Of a stretch of DNA of 64,000 nucleotides, positions 1-10,251 are shown in pieces (the stretch's first letter is position 1; each line of letters starts with the position of its first letter). The stretch lies in NCBI RefSeq assembly GCF_023015885.1, contig NZ_JALKBE010000002.1, forward strand, positions 434,001 through 498,000, read 5' to 3'. This DNA comes from Aliiroseovarius sp. S1123 (GTDB taxonomy: Bacteria; Pseudomonadota; Alphaproteobacteria; Rhodobacterales; Rhodobacteraceae). The translations under genes and the position numbers were made by a program. A model generated the notes under the pieces. It had not been told where the DNA came from. It saw only the letters and a program-made list of their open reading frames with translations, and searched no databases.

Positions 1-158
1 GCGATTAGGCCCGCCAGAAGAAATGCCAACGGCGCCCAGATCCCGGCCTCGGCCGCCACGGCGCCCACCAGCACATAGATCCCCGCCCCGACCATGACAC
101 CGACGCCATACATGGTCAGAAGACCGAGGCCGAGACGACGATCTAGGTGTTCAGTCAT
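1..158 (-). CDS. APC-family amino-acid permease, N-terminal fragment
   Basis: The reverse strand from the ATG at 158 stays open to the window edge and encodes 52 residues. It begins MTEHLDRRLGLGLLTMYGVG and continues with a hydrophobic helix ending in GAGIYVLVGAVAAEAG. The GxMVGAGIYVLVG pattern in the first helix is the substrate/ion-binding signature of APC-superfamily amino-acid transporters, so an inner-membrane amino-acid permease is likely. Its ATG overlaps the TGA of the preceding small membrane protein (ATGA, 155-158), so the two are probably translationally coupled. The rest of the gene lies left of the window, so the substrate cannot be judged. Confidence 0.75.
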   Translation of the reverse strand, partial: MTEHLDRRLGLGLLTMYGVGVMVGAGIYVLVGAVAAEAGIWAPLAFLLAGLI

Positions 159-457
159 CTGGGCTTCTCTTTCCCGCGTACATAGGCAACGTACAGCACC
201 ACGCAAAGCGCAATTCCCATAGCCCAGAGGTGTTGAATAACCAAGCCGAATACGGCCCAAGGTGGACTGAACATCCTGTAGCCGAAGACCAAATTCAACA
301 TGTCATTCAACAGCCAAACTCCGATCACAACAAGAGGGATCAACAGGACCGCTCTCAGAATGAATCCACGCCAGGTCAATCGCGCGACAAAATAGATGTT
401 CAGCCAGGGTCCGAGGATCAGTATCCAGAATAACAATTCTTGGAGGAACCACCGCAT
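155..457 (-). CDS. small hydrophobic membrane protein, unknown function
   Basis: This frame encodes about 100 residues starting MRWFLQELLFWILILG, with three or four strongly hydrophobic segments and a basic end (RGKEKPR), so it is an inner-membrane protein. I do not recognise the family. I placed the start at the ATG at 457, 5 nt beyond the murC stop, with a weak AGG upstream. An in-frame ATG at 496 would add 13 residues and overlap murC by 34 nt. In related bacteria murC is usually followed by a DUF2484 protein and murB. This protein does not look like DUF2484, and its stop overlaps the start of an amino-acid permease. It therefore probably belongs with the transporter rather than with cell-wall synthesis. 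Confidence 0.6.
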   Translation of the reverse strand: MRWFLQELLFWILILGPWLNIYFVARLTWRGFILRAVLLIPLVVIGVWLLNDMLNLVFGYRMFSPPWAVFGLVIQHLWAMGIALCVVLYVAYVRGKEKPR

Positions 458-462
458 CGAAC

Positions 463-1860
463 CTACCCCAAGCGCGACGGCAAGTTGTTCGCCCATGCGC
501 TGATCGTACCGGCGCCCAGGCAGACCACCATGTCGCCCGGTTGGGTGTGCTCTTTCACCAGCGCTGTCAGGGCGTCTTCGCTTTCGACCGCCATGGCGTG
601 GCGATGGCCGTGACGGACCAGACCTGCAACCAGATCATCGCGCGAGGCGCCCTCGATCGGGTCTTCTCCGGCGGCAAAAACTTCTGCAATACCAACAACA
701 TCCGCCTCATTGAAGCAAGCGCAGAACTCTTCAAACAGGCTATGCAGGCGGGAATAACGGTGGGGTTGATGGACAGCGATCACGCGGCCCTCGCTCGCTT
801 GGCGGGCGGCTTTCAGGACGGCGGCGATTTCGACCGGGTGGTGGCCGTAGTCGTCGATGATGGTGACGCCGTTTACCTCGCCCACTTTGGTGAAGCGACG
901 GTTCACGCCGCCAAAGCTGGCAAGCGCCGTGCGGATCTCGTCGCGCTTCATCCCCAGATGGCGCGAGACAGCGACGGCAGCCAACGCGTTCGAGACGTTG
1001 TGGTCCCCCGGCATCGGCAGCGTGCAGCCTTCGATCTTGGTGCCTTCCTGATGAAGCTCGATGTCGAAATGCGCAACGCCCGCCTTATAAGTCAGGTTCA
1101 CAGCGCGCACGTCCGCCTGCGCGTTGAAGCCATAGGTCACGACGCGGCGGTCGGTGACTTTGCCGACCAGCGCCTGCACCTCAGGGTGGTCGGTGCAGCA
1201 CACAGCCAGCCCGTAGAACGGGATGTTCGAGACGAAATCGAGGAAGCCCTGGCGCAGCGTATCAAAGTCGCCCCAATGCTCCATATGCTCGGGGTCGATA
1301 TTGGTCACGATGGCGATGGTTGCGGGCAGACGGTTGAAGGTGCCGTCGCTTTCATCCGCTTCAACGACCATCCATTCGCCCTGCCCCATCCGCGCGTTGG
1401 ATCCATAGGCGTGGATGATGCCGCCATTGATCACGGTCGGGTCGATATGCCCATGCACCAGCAGTTCGGCCACCATGGTGGTGGTGGTGGTTTTGCCATG
1501 CGTGCCCGCGACGGCGATGTTCGATTTCAGGCGCATGAGTTCGGCCAGCATCTCGGCCCGGCGCACAACGGGAAGACCCCGAGCGCGGGCGGTGTCGAGT
1601 TCCGGGTTGCCCGGTTTGATCGCCGACGAGATCACGACGACCTCGGCATTCTCAAGGTTCTCGGCACGCTGTCCGATGAAAATCTCAGCCCCAAGCCCCT
1701 TCAAGCGGTCGGTGATCTTGGTCTCTTTCAGATCCGATCCCTGCACCTGATAGCCATGATTCAGCAGCACCTCGGCGATGCCCGACATGCCAATCCCGCC
1801 AATGCCCACAAAGTGGATCTTGCCCATTTCGGTGGGAAGCTTGGTGGCTGCTGCGTTCAT
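463..1860 (-). CDS. murC: UDP-N-acetylmuramate--L-alanine ligase MurC
   Basis: MurC is a cytoplasmic ligase that adds L-alanine to UDP-N-acetylmuramic acid using ATP, the first amino-acid step of the peptidoglycan stem peptide. The 465-residue length is normal for the family. Residues 17-27 hold the N-terminal nucleotide-binding loop ([11 protein letters not shown]). Residues 119-126 form the P-loop GTHGKTTT of Mur ligases. The central domain carries the [11 protein letters not shown] motif and the C-terminal domain carries the [10 protein letters not shown] motif. It lies 24 nt downstream of murG on the same strand and should be cotranscribed with ftsW and murG. The usual next gene, murB, is not present. 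Confidence 0.97.
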   Translation of the reverse strand: MNAAATKLPTEMGKIHFVGIGGIGMSGIAEVLLNHGYQVQGSDLKETKITDRLKGLGAEIFIGQRAENLENAEVVVISSAIKPGNPELDTARARGLPVVRRAEMLAELMRLKSNIAVAGTHGKTTTTTMVAELLVHGHIDPTVINGGIIHAYGSNARMGQGEWMVVEADESDGTFNRLPATIAIVTNIDPEHMEHWGDFDTLRQGFLDFVSNIPFYGLAVCCTDHPEVQALVGKVTDRRVVTYGFNAQADVRAVNLTYKAGVAHFDIELHQEGTKIEGCTLPMPGDHNVSNALAAVAVSRHLGMKRDEIRTALASFGGVNRRFTKVGEVNGVTIIDDYGHHPVEIAAVLKAARQASEGRVIAVHQPHRYSRLHSLFEEFCACFNEADVVGIAEVFAAGEDPIEGASRDDLVAGLVRHGHRHAMAVESEDALTALVKEHTQPGDMVVCLGAGTISAWANNLPSRLG

Positions 1861-1884
1861 CTATCTACCTTTCGAATTCATTAC

Positions 1885-2982
1885 TTAGGCCTGCGCGGCC
1901 AGATCTTCGACCAGCGCGACCAGCGCGTCCGTAGCATCGGGGCGACCATGGGCCAGTGCGGCGCGGGCCATCTGTTCGGCCCCCTCGGAGTTTTCCAGCA
2001 CCAGCGCGACCTGTTCGGCGAGGCTATCCGGCGTCAGCATGCTTTCGGGCAGCAGGATCGCAGCGCCCGCATCCACCAGCCCCCGCGCATTGGCGGTCTG
2101 GTGATCATCCGTCGCGGTGGGCAGCGGGATCAGGATCGACGGGCGGCCAATGACCGAGATATCCGCGACGGACGAGGCCCCGGCCCGGCTGATCACCAGT
2201 TGCGCCTCGGACATCCGGCGGGGGATGTCGTTGAAGAAGCTTTGTACATCGGCGCGGATGCCGTGTTCGGCGTAGAACGCACTCACGCGATCAATGTCTT
2301 CCTCACGCGCCTGATGGCTGACCGAGACGTGGCGGCGCAGATGTTCCGGCAGGCTGGCCAAGGCGGCTGGCACATGGTCGGACAGCGCCCGCGCACCTTG
2401 CGAGCCGCCGATCACAAGGACCGACATGGGATAGTCACCCGGCGCGATATAGCCCGCGCCCTGACGTGCCATGACAGCGCCGCGGACGGGATTGCCGGTA
2501 TAGACGCCCTCGACACCTTCGGGTAGGTCGGTGGGCCATGTGCCGCAGGCCACGCGGCTCACGCGGGTGGAAAAGATCGTATTCACACGCCCCAACACGC
2601 CGTTCTGTTCGTGGATCATCCGGGGAAGGTTCAAAAGCTTAGCAGCCCCCAATGCGGGGATTGACGGATAGCCGCCAAAGCCCACAACGGCTTTGGGACG
2701 GTCACGGCGCATCTTCATGACAGCGCCCAACACACCTACCCCAATGCGGAACGGCACGATTGCTTTCGCCAATATGCCGCCGCGCTGGAAGGTGGCCGAC
2801 GAGACTTGTTCGATCTCGACCACATGGGGGAAACCACCCGTATAGCGCGCGCCGCGCGCGTCGGTTGACAGCTTCACCCGCCAGCCTTTGCGCAGCATCG
2901 CCTCTGCCAAGGCCTGCGCGGGAAACATGTGGCCGCCGGTCCCCCCGGCAGCAATCACAAGAAGCGGTTGGTCTGTCGTCAT
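1885..2982 (-). CDS. murG: UDP-N-acetylglucosamine transferase MurG
   Basis: MurG is a GT28 glycosyltransferase on the inner face of the membrane that adds GlcNAc to lipid I to make lipid II. The protein has 365 residues from the ATG at 2982. The frame is open further upstream, but this start gives [18 protein letters not shown], with the acceptor-binding loop GGTGGH at residues 13-18. A second glycine-rich loop (VIGGSQGAR) and the C-terminal donor-site region with QTANA are present. Its ATG overlaps the ftsW TGA in an ATGA arrangement, a strong sign of translational coupling. The Ala-rich C-terminus is ordinary. Confidence 0.97.
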   Translation of the reverse strand: MTTDQPLLVIAAGGTGGHMFPAQALAEAMLRKGWRVKLSTDARGARYTGGFPHVVEIEQVSSATFQRGGILAKAIVPFRIGVGVLGAVMKMRRDRPKAVVGFGGYPSIPALGAAKLLNLPRMIHEQNGVLGRVNTIFSTRVSRVACGTWPTDLPEGVEGVYTGNPVRGAVMARQGAGYIAPGDYPMSVLVIGGSQGARALSDHVPAALASLPEHLRRHVSVSHQAREEDIDRVSAFYAEHGIRADVQSFFNDIPRRMSEAQLVISRAGASSVADISVIGRPSILIPLPTATDDHQTANARGLVDAGAAILLPESMLTPDSLAEQVALVLENSEGAEQMARAALAHGRPDATDALVALVEDLAAQA

Positions 2983-4148
2983 CTGCCCTGCCTGTTTGCA
3001 AATACATCCTGCATCCGGCCCTGCGGCCGCGTGCGGGTAAAGGCCAAAAGCATGCCAAGTGCAATACCCCCAGCGATCAAAGACGAGCCGCCATAGCTGA
3101 CGAACGGCAAGGTCATGCCTTTCGCGGGCAGAAGACGTACCGCCACGCCCATGTTGATCAGTGCCTGCACGCCAAACATGGCGGCAAGGCCCGAACCAGC
3201 CAGACGGATAAACGTGTTCCGCTCGCGGATCAGACGCAGGAAGCTGCGCACCACGATGGTGGCGTAAAGCGCGATGATGATCAGGACCAGAAGCAAGCCG
3301 TACTCCTCGGCCGCGACGGCAATGATGAAATCGGTATGCGCGTCGGGCAGAGACCACTTCACCTGCCCCTCGCCCACGCCAACGCCAAAGAAACCGCCCT
3401 CGCGGATGGCGTTGGTGGCGTATCCCAGCTGAGTGGTCGGATCGACTTCGGGGTTCAGGAAGCCATCAATCCGGCGCGCAAAGTGTTGTGAGTTGTGATA
3501 GGCGAAGGTGCCGCCCAGCACGACCAGCCCGGCCGCGCCGACCAAAAGCATAATGGGCGCGCCTGCTAGGAAGTACATCACGCCCCAGCCAAACAGGATC
3601 AGGGCCGATTGGCCAAAGTCCGGCTGCATCGCCAGAAACAGCACGATCACCGTGACCAGCCCTGCAGACATGGCGCGTCCGGGCGGGCCGTTGATCTCTT
3701 GACTGGCCGCCATCAGCCACGCGGCGACGACCACAAAGCCCGGCTTCAGAAACTCAGACGGCTGGACCGAGGCGAAACCGAAGGAATACCAACGCGTGGC
3801 GCCCTTGCCGAAATCCGTGCCCAACACCGGCAGCAGCATCACAGCCACCATCGCCACGACAAACCCAAGCACGCCCAGACGGCGCACCATCTGCGGGGTC
3901 ATCATGGTGAAGGCAAACATGGTGATCAGGGCCATGACCCCAAAGACCAACTGGCGTTCGACATAGTGGAAATAGCCCAGTCCATTGCGCTCGGCCAAGG
4001 GGGGCGAGGCCGCCAGCCCCAGAAGAATGCCGATGCCGAAAAGGATCAGGATGCACGAGACCGACCACTTGTCGATCGTGCGCCACCAACGAGGAAGAAT
4101 GGGATCGCCGCTTTGTGCGGGGACCGCGCCATACACCATCTCAGTCAT
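2979..4148 (-). CDS. ftsW: lipid II polymerase FtsW (SEDS family)
   Basis: FtsW is the division-specific SEDS glycosyltransferase that polymerises lipid II at the septum together with its cognate class B penicillin-binding protein. The 389-residue protein has about ten membrane helices. It shows the SEDS motifs [16 protein letters not shown] in the middle and PFVSYGGSS at 348-356 near the C-terminus. The start at 4148 has AGGCGG about 10 nt upstream; an internal ATG three codons on is less likely. It is the first gene of the ftsW-murG-murC run. The next gene upstream is a DMT transporter and no murD or mraY is present, so the division/cell-wall cluster is incomplete here. Confidence 0.95.
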   Translation of the reverse strand: MTEMVYGAVPAQSGDPILPRWWRTIDKWSVSCILILFGIGILLGLAASPPLAERNGLGYFHYVERQLVFGVMALITMFAFTMMTPQMVRRLGVLGFVVAMVAVMLLPVLGTDFGKGATRWYSFGFASVQPSEFLKPGFVVVAAWLMAASQEINGPPGRAMSAGLVTVIVLFLAMQPDFGQSALILFGWGVMYFLAGAPIMLLVGAAGLVVLGGTFAYHNSQHFARRIDGFLNPEVDPTTQLGYATNAIREGGFFGVGVGEGQVKWSLPDAHTDFIIAVAAEEYGLLLVLIIIALYATIVVRSFLRLIRERNTFIRLAGSGLAAMFGVQALINMGVAVRLLPAKGMTLPFVSYGGSSLIAGGIALGMLLAFTRTRPQGRMQDVFANRQGR

Positions 4149-4331
4149 GAATAACCGCCTGCAATTTGCCTGTACCGCTCGTTATATCCGACCCATCCCT
4201 TTGCGGGTTTTTGGTGCCGGTGTCTGTGCCTTTGCCTATGACCCCGTCTTGTGCGAGGTCTTGCGGCAAGAATAAGCGAGTTTCGCCAATATTTCCAGTG
4301 AATTTACACGAGCCAGAAAGCCCATCGGCAA

Positions 4332-5249
4332 TCACCCGCTTGGCGACCCGGCGGCGCGGGATTTCGAGCGATCCTTGCCCAAACGCGCCTCGCGCCAGAT
4401 GATCACAAGACCCGCGGAAATCACGATACCCGCGCCCAGCAGGGTTTGCGTGGTGGGCAGGTCCCCGAAGAAGAGGAACCCGAAGGCCAGCGCGAAGATC
4501 ATTGACGAATAGTCGAACGGCGCAATCGTCGAGGCCTCGGCATGGGTATATGCAGTGGTCAGCATCAACTGCCCGACCCCGCCCGCAAGCCCTGCGGCCA
4601 GCAGAAGCGCGAATTCCGGCCCCGTGGGCCAGACCCAGCCAAACGGTAGCGTCAGAAGCGACAGGACAATCGCCGTGAACGAAGCATAGATCACCACGGT
4701 CGAGGGCGGATCTACCCCCACCAGCTTGCGCACAAGTATCTTGGCCACCGCGATGAAACAGGCCGCCGTCAACGCCAGCATCGCCCCGAAGGCTCGCAGG
4801 TCATCACCCTCGCCCATGCCCTGAAGCTGCGGCCACATGATGATCAACACGCCGAGCAGTCCGGCCAGCACTGCCCCGATCCGCACCGCGCGCACCTGCT
4901 CGCCCAGAAAGATCGCGGCAAGGATTACCGTAATGATCGGCGACGCATAGAGGATCGCGGTGATGTCTGGCAGCGTCAGATAGGCCACGGCGGTAAAGTT
5001 CAGCCCCATCGCCATCACGCCCACCGTTCCCCGGCTGACGTGCCCCCAAAGCTGAGTGGTGCGCAAGGCCGAATGCAACCGCCCTTCGTAAGCCAACCAC
5101 GCCGCGATCACCGGCAGCGCGAAAACCGAGCGAAAGAAGACGATCTCGCCGGGGGGCAGATGGCCCGAGGCCGCCTTGATCATGGCCTGCATGGACATGA
5201 AGAACGCTACCGATCCGAGCTTCAGAAGTATGCCGCGATTTGGGGTCAT
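4332..5249 (-). CDS. EamA/DMT-superfamily transporter
   Basis: This 305-residue integral membrane protein is built of two EamA repeats of about five helices each, the layout of drug/metabolite transporters such as RhaT/YdcZ-type carriers. Residues near the N-terminus read SMQAMIKAASGHLPPGEIVF and an R-x-V/F motif follows the first helix, both typical of the family. The cargo cannot be read from sequence. It lies 183 bp upstream of ftsW on the same strand, without an obvious terminator between them. It is divergent from the metal-regulated cassette that begins at 5362. The start codon at 5249 is preceded by a G-rich ribosome site. Confidence 0.85.
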   Translation of the reverse strand: MTPNRGILLKLGSVAFFMSMQAMIKAASGHLPPGEIVFFRSVFALPVIAAWLAYEGRLHSALRTTQLWGHVSRGTVGVMAMGLNFTAVAYLTLPDITAILYASPIITVILAAIFLGEQVRAVRIGAVLAGLLGVLIIMWPQLQGMGEGDDLRAFGAMLALTAACFIAVAKILVRKLVGVDPPSTVVIYASFTAIVLSLLTLPFGWVWPTGPEFALLLAAGLAGGVGQLMLTTAYTHAEASTIAPFDYSSMIFALAFGFLFFGDLPTTQTLLGAGIVISAGLVIIWREARLGKDRSKSRAAGSPSG

Positions 5250-5333
5250 ACCCCCGCATACGCGCTTGGGCAGCGGGGGGAAAGGGAAACTGTTCTTTGG
5301 TCCGGGTCGCGGTGTGGTACGCAGACTTGCCGC

Positions 5334-5350
5334 ATCCCCCCTAGGGGGAT
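5334..5350. promoter_or_regulatory. CsoR/RcnR-type operator (G/C-tract palindrome)
   Basis: Positions 5334-5350 read ATCCCCCCTAGGGGGAT, an inverted repeat of C-tract and G-tract arms around a central TA. It ends 11 bp before the start of the metal-sensor gene at 5362. C/G-tract dyads flanked by AT are the known operator type of RcnR/DmeR/NreA-like members of the CsoR family. The position fits autoregulation of the sensor and exporter genes. The TF assignment is an inference from the adjacent gene. Confidence 0.8.
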
Positions 5351-5361
5351 AGGCTGAGCCT

Positions 5362-5619
5362 ATGAAACAGCCACATACTCATGCCAGCCACCCAAAAATC
5401 GCCGCCCGTCTGAAACGTGCCGATGGGCATCTACGGTCGGTGATCGAAATGATCGAGCAAGGCCGCCCCTGCGTAGACCTTGCCCAGCAATTACAAGCGG
5501 TTGAAAGCGCCATCCGCAATGCGAAGCAGGCGCTGATCCATGACCATCTGGATCATTGCCTCGGGGATGAAACCTCCTCGGCGGTCGCGGAACTCAAAGC
5601 CATCACCCGGTATTTGTGA
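5362..5619 (+). CDS. CsoR/RcnR-family metal-sensing repressor (NreA/DmeR-like)
   Basis: This 85-residue all-helical protein belongs to the CsoR/RcnR/FrmR family (DUF156) of tetrameric DNA-binding metal sensors. The core RLKRADGHLRSVIEMIEQGR with a conserved Cys (GRPC, residue 37), followed by LIHDHLDHCLG, supplies Cys and His ligands in the arrangement of the nickel/cobalt sensors NreA and DmeR. Its N-terminus is also His-rich (H5, H7, H10). A G/C-tract palindrome lies 11 bp upstream. The gene is followed 7 nt later by a His-tailed MFS transporter, so nickel or cobalt efflux control is the best reading. Formaldehyde sensing (FrmR) is less likely given the extra His residues and the exporter. 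Confidence 0.88.
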   Translation: MKQPHTHASHPKIAARLKRADGHLRSVIEMIEQGRPCVDLAQQLQAVESAIRNAKQALIHDHLDHCLGDETSSAVAELKAITRYL

Positions 5620-5626
5620 GGCGCTG

Positions 5627-6946
5627 ATGTTCGAGGTTCTTGGCAACCGCACCTATCGCAACCTGTTTCTGGCGCAGGTCGTGGCCCTTATGGGCACGGG
5701 GCTCGCCACCGTCGCGCTGGGGCTTCTGGCCTATGATCTGGCTGGCGAAAACGCGGCGCTGGTTCTGGGCACGATCTTCACCATTAAGATGATTGCCTAT
5801 GTGGGGTTGGCACCGATTGCCAGCGCCATGGCCGACCGGGTGAACCGGCGCGTTCTGTTGATCGTGCTGGATCTGATCCGCGCCTCCGTGGTGCTCTGCC
5901 TGCCCTTCGCGACGACGCTGTGGCAGGTCTATGGTCTGATCTTCGTGCTGCAAGCAGCTTCGGCCGCGTTTACGCCGACCTTTCAGGCCACCATACCGGA
6001 CGTGTTGCCGGATGAAGAACGCTATACCAAGGCGCTGTCGCTGTCCCGGCTGGCCTTTGATCTTGAGAACATCCTGTCCCCGACCCTCGCCGCGCTGATC
6101 CTGACCGTCGCGAGTTATAGCAGCCTGTTTCTGGGCACGACGCTGGGCTTCCTGATCTCGGCCCTGATGGTGATGTCCGTGCGCCTGCCGGACCCGAAAC
6201 CTGCCGCGCCGCGGGGCTTTTACGACCGCACCACACTTGGCATCCGCATCTATCTGGCCACCCCGCGGTTGCGCGGACTGCTGGGGCTGAACCTTGCCGT
6301 GTCCAGCGCGGGCGCGATGGTGTTGGTGAACTCGGTGGTGTTGGTGCGCAGTCAGTTGGGGCTGGAGGAAAGCGCCCTAGCCTGGACCATGTTTGCTTTC
6401 GGATTGGGCAGCATGCTGGCGGCCATCGCCCTGCCCCGCATCCTCCACGTCGCCCCTGAACGCCCGCTGATGCTGGCCGGCGCGGGTTTGATGGCCTCCA
6501 CGCTATTGGGCCTCGGCGCGGTGATCGCGGTCTGGGGGCTCAGCTGGCCCACCCTGTTGATCGCATGGGCCGTGATTGGGCTGGGCTATTCGACCGTCCT
6601 GACGCCTTCTGGCCGACTGTTGGCCAGATCGGCCCATGCCGAGGACCGCCCGGCGATCTTTGCCGCCCAGTTTGCCCTATCACATGCCTGCTGGCTGCTG
6701 ACCTATCCGCTGTCGGGGTGGCTTATGACCGCATTAGGGACCGTGCCAGCCCTGCTGATCCTCGCCACGTTTGCCCTGATCGGGATCAGCACTGCCCTGC
6801 GCTTCTGGCCCGCCAACGACCCGGTCGAGGTCGCCCACACCCATGACAACCTGCCTTTGGATCACCCGCATCTGAAAGGGCACCGCCGCCACACCCATCC
6901 GCTGGTCATCGACGAGGCGCATCCGCAGTGGGACTCGCACTTCTAA
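5627..6946 (+). CDS. MFS metal exporter with His-rich C-terminal tail (NreB-like)
   Basis: This 439-residue, roughly 12-helix major facilitator protein has an MFS_3/NreB-type sequence. The start was placed at the ATG at 5627, preceded by GAGG, 7 nt after the repressor stop. The last 40 residues carry nine histidines (AHTHDN, DHPHLKGHRRHTHP, AHPQWDSHF), the hallmark of NreB-type nickel exporters. The tail is predicted to be cytoplasmic. Transcription with the CsoR/RcnR-like gene suggests proton-driven efflux of nickel and possibly cobalt, induced by the metal. A strong terminator follows at 6998. Confidence 0.82.
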   Translation: MFEVLGNRTYRNLFLAQVVALMGTGLATVALGLLAYDLAGENAALVLGTIFTIKMIAYVGLAPIASAMADRVNRRVLLIVLDLIRASVVLCLPFATTLWQVYGLIFVLQAASAAFTPTFQATIPDVLPDEERYTKALSLSRLAFDLENILSPTLAALILTVASYSSLFLGTTLGFLISALMVMSVRLPDPKPAAPRGFYDRTTLGIRIYLATPRLRGLLGLNLAVSSAGAMVLVNSVVLVRSQLGLEESALAWTMFAFGLGSMLAAIALPRILHVAPERPLMLAGAGLMASTLLGLGAVIAVWGLSWPTLLIAWAVIGLGYSTVLTPSGRLLARSAHAEDRPAIFAAQFALSHACWLLTYPLSGWLMTALGTVPALLILATFALIGISTALRFWPANDPVEVAHTHDNLPLDHPHLKGHRRHTHPLVIDEAHPQWDSHF

Positions 6947-6997
6947 CCCGAACGCGCTGGCAGTTCGGGGTTGTGGGCACCACCCCCAAACGCAAAA

Positions 6998-7027
6998 CGC
7001 CCCCGAAACCGGGGGCGCTTCACATGA
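6998..7027. terminator. terminator between exporter gene and pntB
   Basis: A perfect 8-bp stem CGCCCCCG/CGGGGGCG (6998-7005 and 7010-7017) with a four-base loop lies between the convergent exporter gene and pntB. A T-run (7027-7033) follows some 10 nt beyond the stem on the plus strand, and A-rich sequence precedes it. It probably terminates both transcripts. Confidence 0.75.
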
Positions 7028-7044
7028 TTTTTTAGCGGTTGTGC

Positions 7045-8490
7045 TTAGCTGATCATCGTCAGCAATGTATCCAACGACTGTTTGGCGTCGCCATAGAACA
7101 TGCGCGTGTTCTCTTTGAAGAACAGCGGGTTCTCGATGCCCGAATAGCCAGTACCCTGACCACGTTTCGACACGAAGACCTGCTTGGCTTTCCAGCATTC
7201 CAGAACCGGCATGCCGGCGATGGGGCTGTTTGGGTCTTCCTGAGCAGCAGGGTTCACGATGTCGTTCGAGCCGATGACGATGGCGACATCCGTTTCCGGG
7301 AAGTCGTCGTTGATCTCGTCCATTTCCAGCACGATGTCGTAAGGCACCTTGGCTTCCGCCAGCAGCACGTTCATGTGACCGGGAAGACGGCCAGCAACCG
7401 GGTGGATCGCAAAGCGAACGTTCTTGCCCTTGGCGCGCAGACGGCGGGTCAGCTCGGCGACGTTCTGCTGGGCTTGCGCCACAGCCATACCGTAACCGGG
7501 GATGATGACCACGCTGTCGGCTTCATCCAGTGCAGCCGCCACACCATCGGCGTCGATGGCGATCTGTTCGCCGTCGATTTCCATCGCGGGACCATCCGCA
7601 CCACCGCCAAAGCCACCAAGGATAACGCTGACGAACGAGCGGTTCATCGCCTTACACATGATGTAGGACAGGATCGCACCCGACGAACCAACCAGCGCGC
7701 CCACAACGATCAGAAGGTCGTTGCCCAGCGAGAAGCCGATCGCAGCCGCAGCCCAGCCCGAGTAGCTGTTCAGCATCGACACAACCACCGGCATGTCGGC
7801 GCCGCCGATGCCCATGATCAGGTGATAGCCGATGAACAGCGCCGCAATGGTCAGGATGATCAGCGGCAGGAAGGCTGCCGTGTTCAGGTACCAAATCAGG
7901 CAGATGACCGAGAGCGCAGCCGCACCGGCGTTCAGCATGTGACCACCCGGCAGCTTTTCAGCCGACGAGGTTACTTTGCCCGACAGCTTGCCATAGGCGA
8001 TAACCGACCCGGTGAAGGTCACGGCACCGATCCAGACGCCCAGCGACAGCTCGACCAACAGGATGTTGATCTCGACAGCCGATTTCTTGGCGATCAGCTG
8101 ACCGAATGCGCCCAGCTCTTTGACGGCATCCTTGCCGATGGCCAGAGCTTCGGCGGCATTGCCGATCTCGAAATGCGCGTTGAAGCCCACGAACACAGCA
8201 GCCAGACCGACCAGCGCGTGCATGCCTGCCACCAGTTCCGGCATCTGGGTCATCTCGACCTTCGATGCCAGCTGATAGCCGATGACGCCACCTGCAGCGA
8301 TCAGCGGGATCGACAGCCACCACAGACCGGCACCGGGGCCAATCAGGGTCGCAGCCACCGCCAGCCCCATGCCGACAATGCCATACCATACTGCGCGTTT
8401 TGCGCTTTCCTGTCCCGACAGACCGCCAAGGGAGAGGATGAAAAGAACTGCTGCAACAACATATGCAGCCGTGGTGAAACCAAATTCCAT
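7045..8490 (-). CDS. pntB: NAD(P) transhydrogenase subunit beta PntB
   Basis: PntB is the inner-membrane beta subunit of proton-translocating transhydrogenase, which drives hydride transfer from NADH to NADP+ with the proton gradient. The 481-residue protein begins [17 protein letters not shown] at 8490, preceded by the strong Shine-Dalgarno AGGGGG. The N-terminal half has about nine helices. The C-terminal NADP-binding domain III contains [14 protein letters not shown] and [14 protein letters not shown], as expected. It lies 13 nt after pntA. PntAB is a major NADPH source in this family of bacteria. Confidence 0.97.
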   Translation of the reverse strand: MEFGFTTAAYVVAAVLFILSLGGLSGQESAKRAVWYGIVGMGLAVAATLIGPGAGLWWLSIPLIAAGGVIGYQLASKVEMTQMPELVAGMHALVGLAAVFVGFNAHFEIGNAAEALAIGKDAVKELGAFGQLIAKKSAVEINILLVELSLGVWIGAVTFTGSVIAYGKLSGKVTSSAEKLPGGHMLNAGAAALSVICLIWYLNTAAFLPLIILTIAALFIGYHLIMGIGGADMPVVVSMLNSYSGWAAAAIGFSLGNDLLIVVGALVGSSGAILSYIMCKAMNRSFVSVILGGFGGGADGPAMEIDGEQIAIDADGVAAALDEADSVVIIPGYGMAVAQAQQNVAELTRRLRAKGKNVRFAIHPVAGRLPGHMNVLLAEAKVPYDIVLEMDEINDDFPETDVAIVIGSNDIVNPAAQEDPNSPIAGMPVLECWKAKQVFVSKRGQGTGYSGIENPLFFKENTRMFYGDAKQSLDTLLTMIS

Positions 8491-8503
8491 GATCCCTACC
8501 CCC

Positions 8504-10075
8504 TTAAGATTTCTGGAACATGGCAAGCATGCGCCGTGTCACGAGGAAGCCACCGAAAATGTTGATCCCGGCCATGAAGACCGAGGCCGCAGCCAGCAGG
8601 ATAACCAGGAAGCTTCCCGATCCGATCTGCATCAGCGCACCCAGAATGATGATCGACGAAATGGCGTTGGTGACAGCCATCAGCGGTGTGTGCAGCGAAT
8701 GCGAGACGTTCCAGATCACCTGGAAGCCGACGAACACCGCCAGCACGAACACGATGAAGTGCTGCATGAAGCTTGCGGGCGTAAACAGACCAGCAAGCAA
8801 CATCAGACCACCACCGACCGCAAGCAGAGTGACCTGCTGTTTGGTCTGGGCTTTGAACGCAGCCACTTCAGCGGCGCGTTTTTCTTCCGGTGTCAGTTCC
8901 GGCACCACTTCCTTGGGCTTGGCTGCAATGGCCTGCACCTTCGGGGGCGGCGGCGGGAATGTGATCTCGCCCTGATGGGTCACGGTCGCGCCACGGATCA
9001 CGTCATCTTCCATGTCGTGATTGACCACACCGTCTTTTTCAGGCGTCAGGTCAGTCATCATGTGACGGATGTTGTTCGCGTAAAGCGACGAGGACTGAGC
9101 CGCCATACGCGACGGGAAGTCGGTATAGCCGATGATGGTCACGCCGTTTTCGGTCACGACCTTCTCGTCCATCACGGTGCCTTCGGCGTTGCCGCCTTTT
9201 TCGGCCGCAAGGTCAACGATGACCGAACCCGGTTTCATCGCGTCGATCATGTCCTTCAACCAAAGCTTGGGGGCTTCGCGGTTGGGGATCAGCGCGGTGG
9301 TGATGACGATGTCAACTTCAGGGGCCAGCTCGCGGAACTTGGCCAACTGTGCTTCGCGGAATTCGGGGCTGGACACAGCGGCGTAGCCACCGGTGGCGGC
9401 ACCGTCCTGCTGCTCTTCTTCGAAGTCCAGATAGACGAACTCGGCGCCCATGGATTCAACCTGCTCGGCCACTTCGGGGCGTACGTCGAACGCATAGGTG
9501 ATCGCACCCAGCGAGGTCGACGTGCCGATGGCGGCCAGACCGGCAACACCAGCGCCGACAACCAGAACCTTGGCGGGCGGCACTTTACCGGCGGCGGTCA
9601 CCTGACCGGTGAAGAAGCGGCCAAAGTTGTTCCCGGCTTCGATCACGGCGCGGTAGCCTGCGATGTTTGCCATCGAGGACAGAGCGTCCATTTTCTGCGC
9701 GCGCGAAATACGCGGCACCATTTCCATGGCGATCACGTTTGCGCCGGACTTTTTGGCTTTCTCAAGCCCGTCCTCGTTACCGCCCGGATTGAAGAAGCTG
9801 ATCAGCGTCTTGTCAGCGGACAGGCGCTTCAGCTCGGTATCGTTCGGCTGACGCACTTTCGCAATGATGTCTGCAGCCTTCCAAAGCGCGGCTGCGGTCT
9901 TAACGACCTCAACACCTGCTTCTTTATAAACCGCATCCGAGAACCCAGCAGCCTCACCTGCCTTGGTTTCGATCACGCAGTCATAGCCCAGCTTTTGCAG
10001 CATCTTGGCGCTATCCGGTGTCATTGCGACCCGGTTTTCGCCCTCAAATACTTCCTTGGGTACACCGATTTTCAC
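8504..10075 (-). CDS. pntA: NAD(P) transhydrogenase subunit alpha PntA
   Basis: PntA holds the NAD(H)-binding domain I and part of the membrane domain of the transhydrogenase. The 523-residue length and the presence of a C-terminal membrane part (three or four helices after about residue 420) show the fused E. coli-type alpha subunit rather than split PntAA/PntAB. I chose the GTG at 10075, which gives [17 protein letters not shown], the usual family N-terminus, and is preceded by AGAAGGAAGAG. The Rossmann motif [15 protein letters not shown] is clear. A Pro/Lys-rich linker (PPPPPKVQ) joins the soluble and membrane parts. Confidence 0.96.
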   Translation of the reverse strand: MKIGVPKEVFEGENRVAMTPDSAKMLQKLGYDCVIETKAGEAAGFSDAVYKEAGVEVVKTAAALWKAADIIAKVRQPNDTELKRLSADKTLISFFNPGGNEDGLEKAKKSGANVIAMEMVPRISRAQKMDALSSMANIAGYRAVIEAGNNFGRFFTGQVTAAGKVPPAKVLVVGAGVAGLAAIGTSTSLGAITYAFDVRPEVAEQVESMGAEFVYLDFEEEQQDGAATGGYAAVSSPEFREAQLAKFRELAPEVDIVITTALIPNREAPKLWLKDMIDAMKPGSVIVDLAAEKGGNAEGTVMDEKVVTENGVTIIGYTDFPSRMAAQSSSLYANNIRHMMTDLTPEKDGVVNHDMEDDVIRGATVTHQGEITFPPPPPKVQAIAAKPKEVVPELTPEEKRAAEVAAFKAQTKQQVTLLAVGGGLMLLAGLFTPASFMQHFIVFVLAVFVGFQVIWNVSHSLHTPLMAVTNAISSIIILGALMQIGSGSFLVILLAAASVFMAGINIFGGFLVTRRMLAMFQKS

Positions 10076-10251
10076 AGTCTCTTCCTTCTCCCGTCGTGTG
10101 CCGAACGAGGGGTCATCCCTCGGCCCCGGCGGTTTCATGGCGCAATCTATACGCATCCGCTGCGCAAGAAGCTATCGTTTCAGCGATCATTGCGACAATA
10201 TTATTTCAATACGCGACAGCACGTCGCGGCGCAATGCCGCTTTGCAGCAAT

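Noticed and set aside
541-2526. A 661-residue plus-strand open frame opposite murC and murG
   Set aside because: It is antisense to two well-recognised enzymes; high GC makes long antisense frames common and it has no domain or ribosome site.
7039-8565. A 508-residue plus-strand frame opposite pntB
   Set aside because: Antisense shadow of a conserved gene, His/Gln/Asp-rich and without family similarity.
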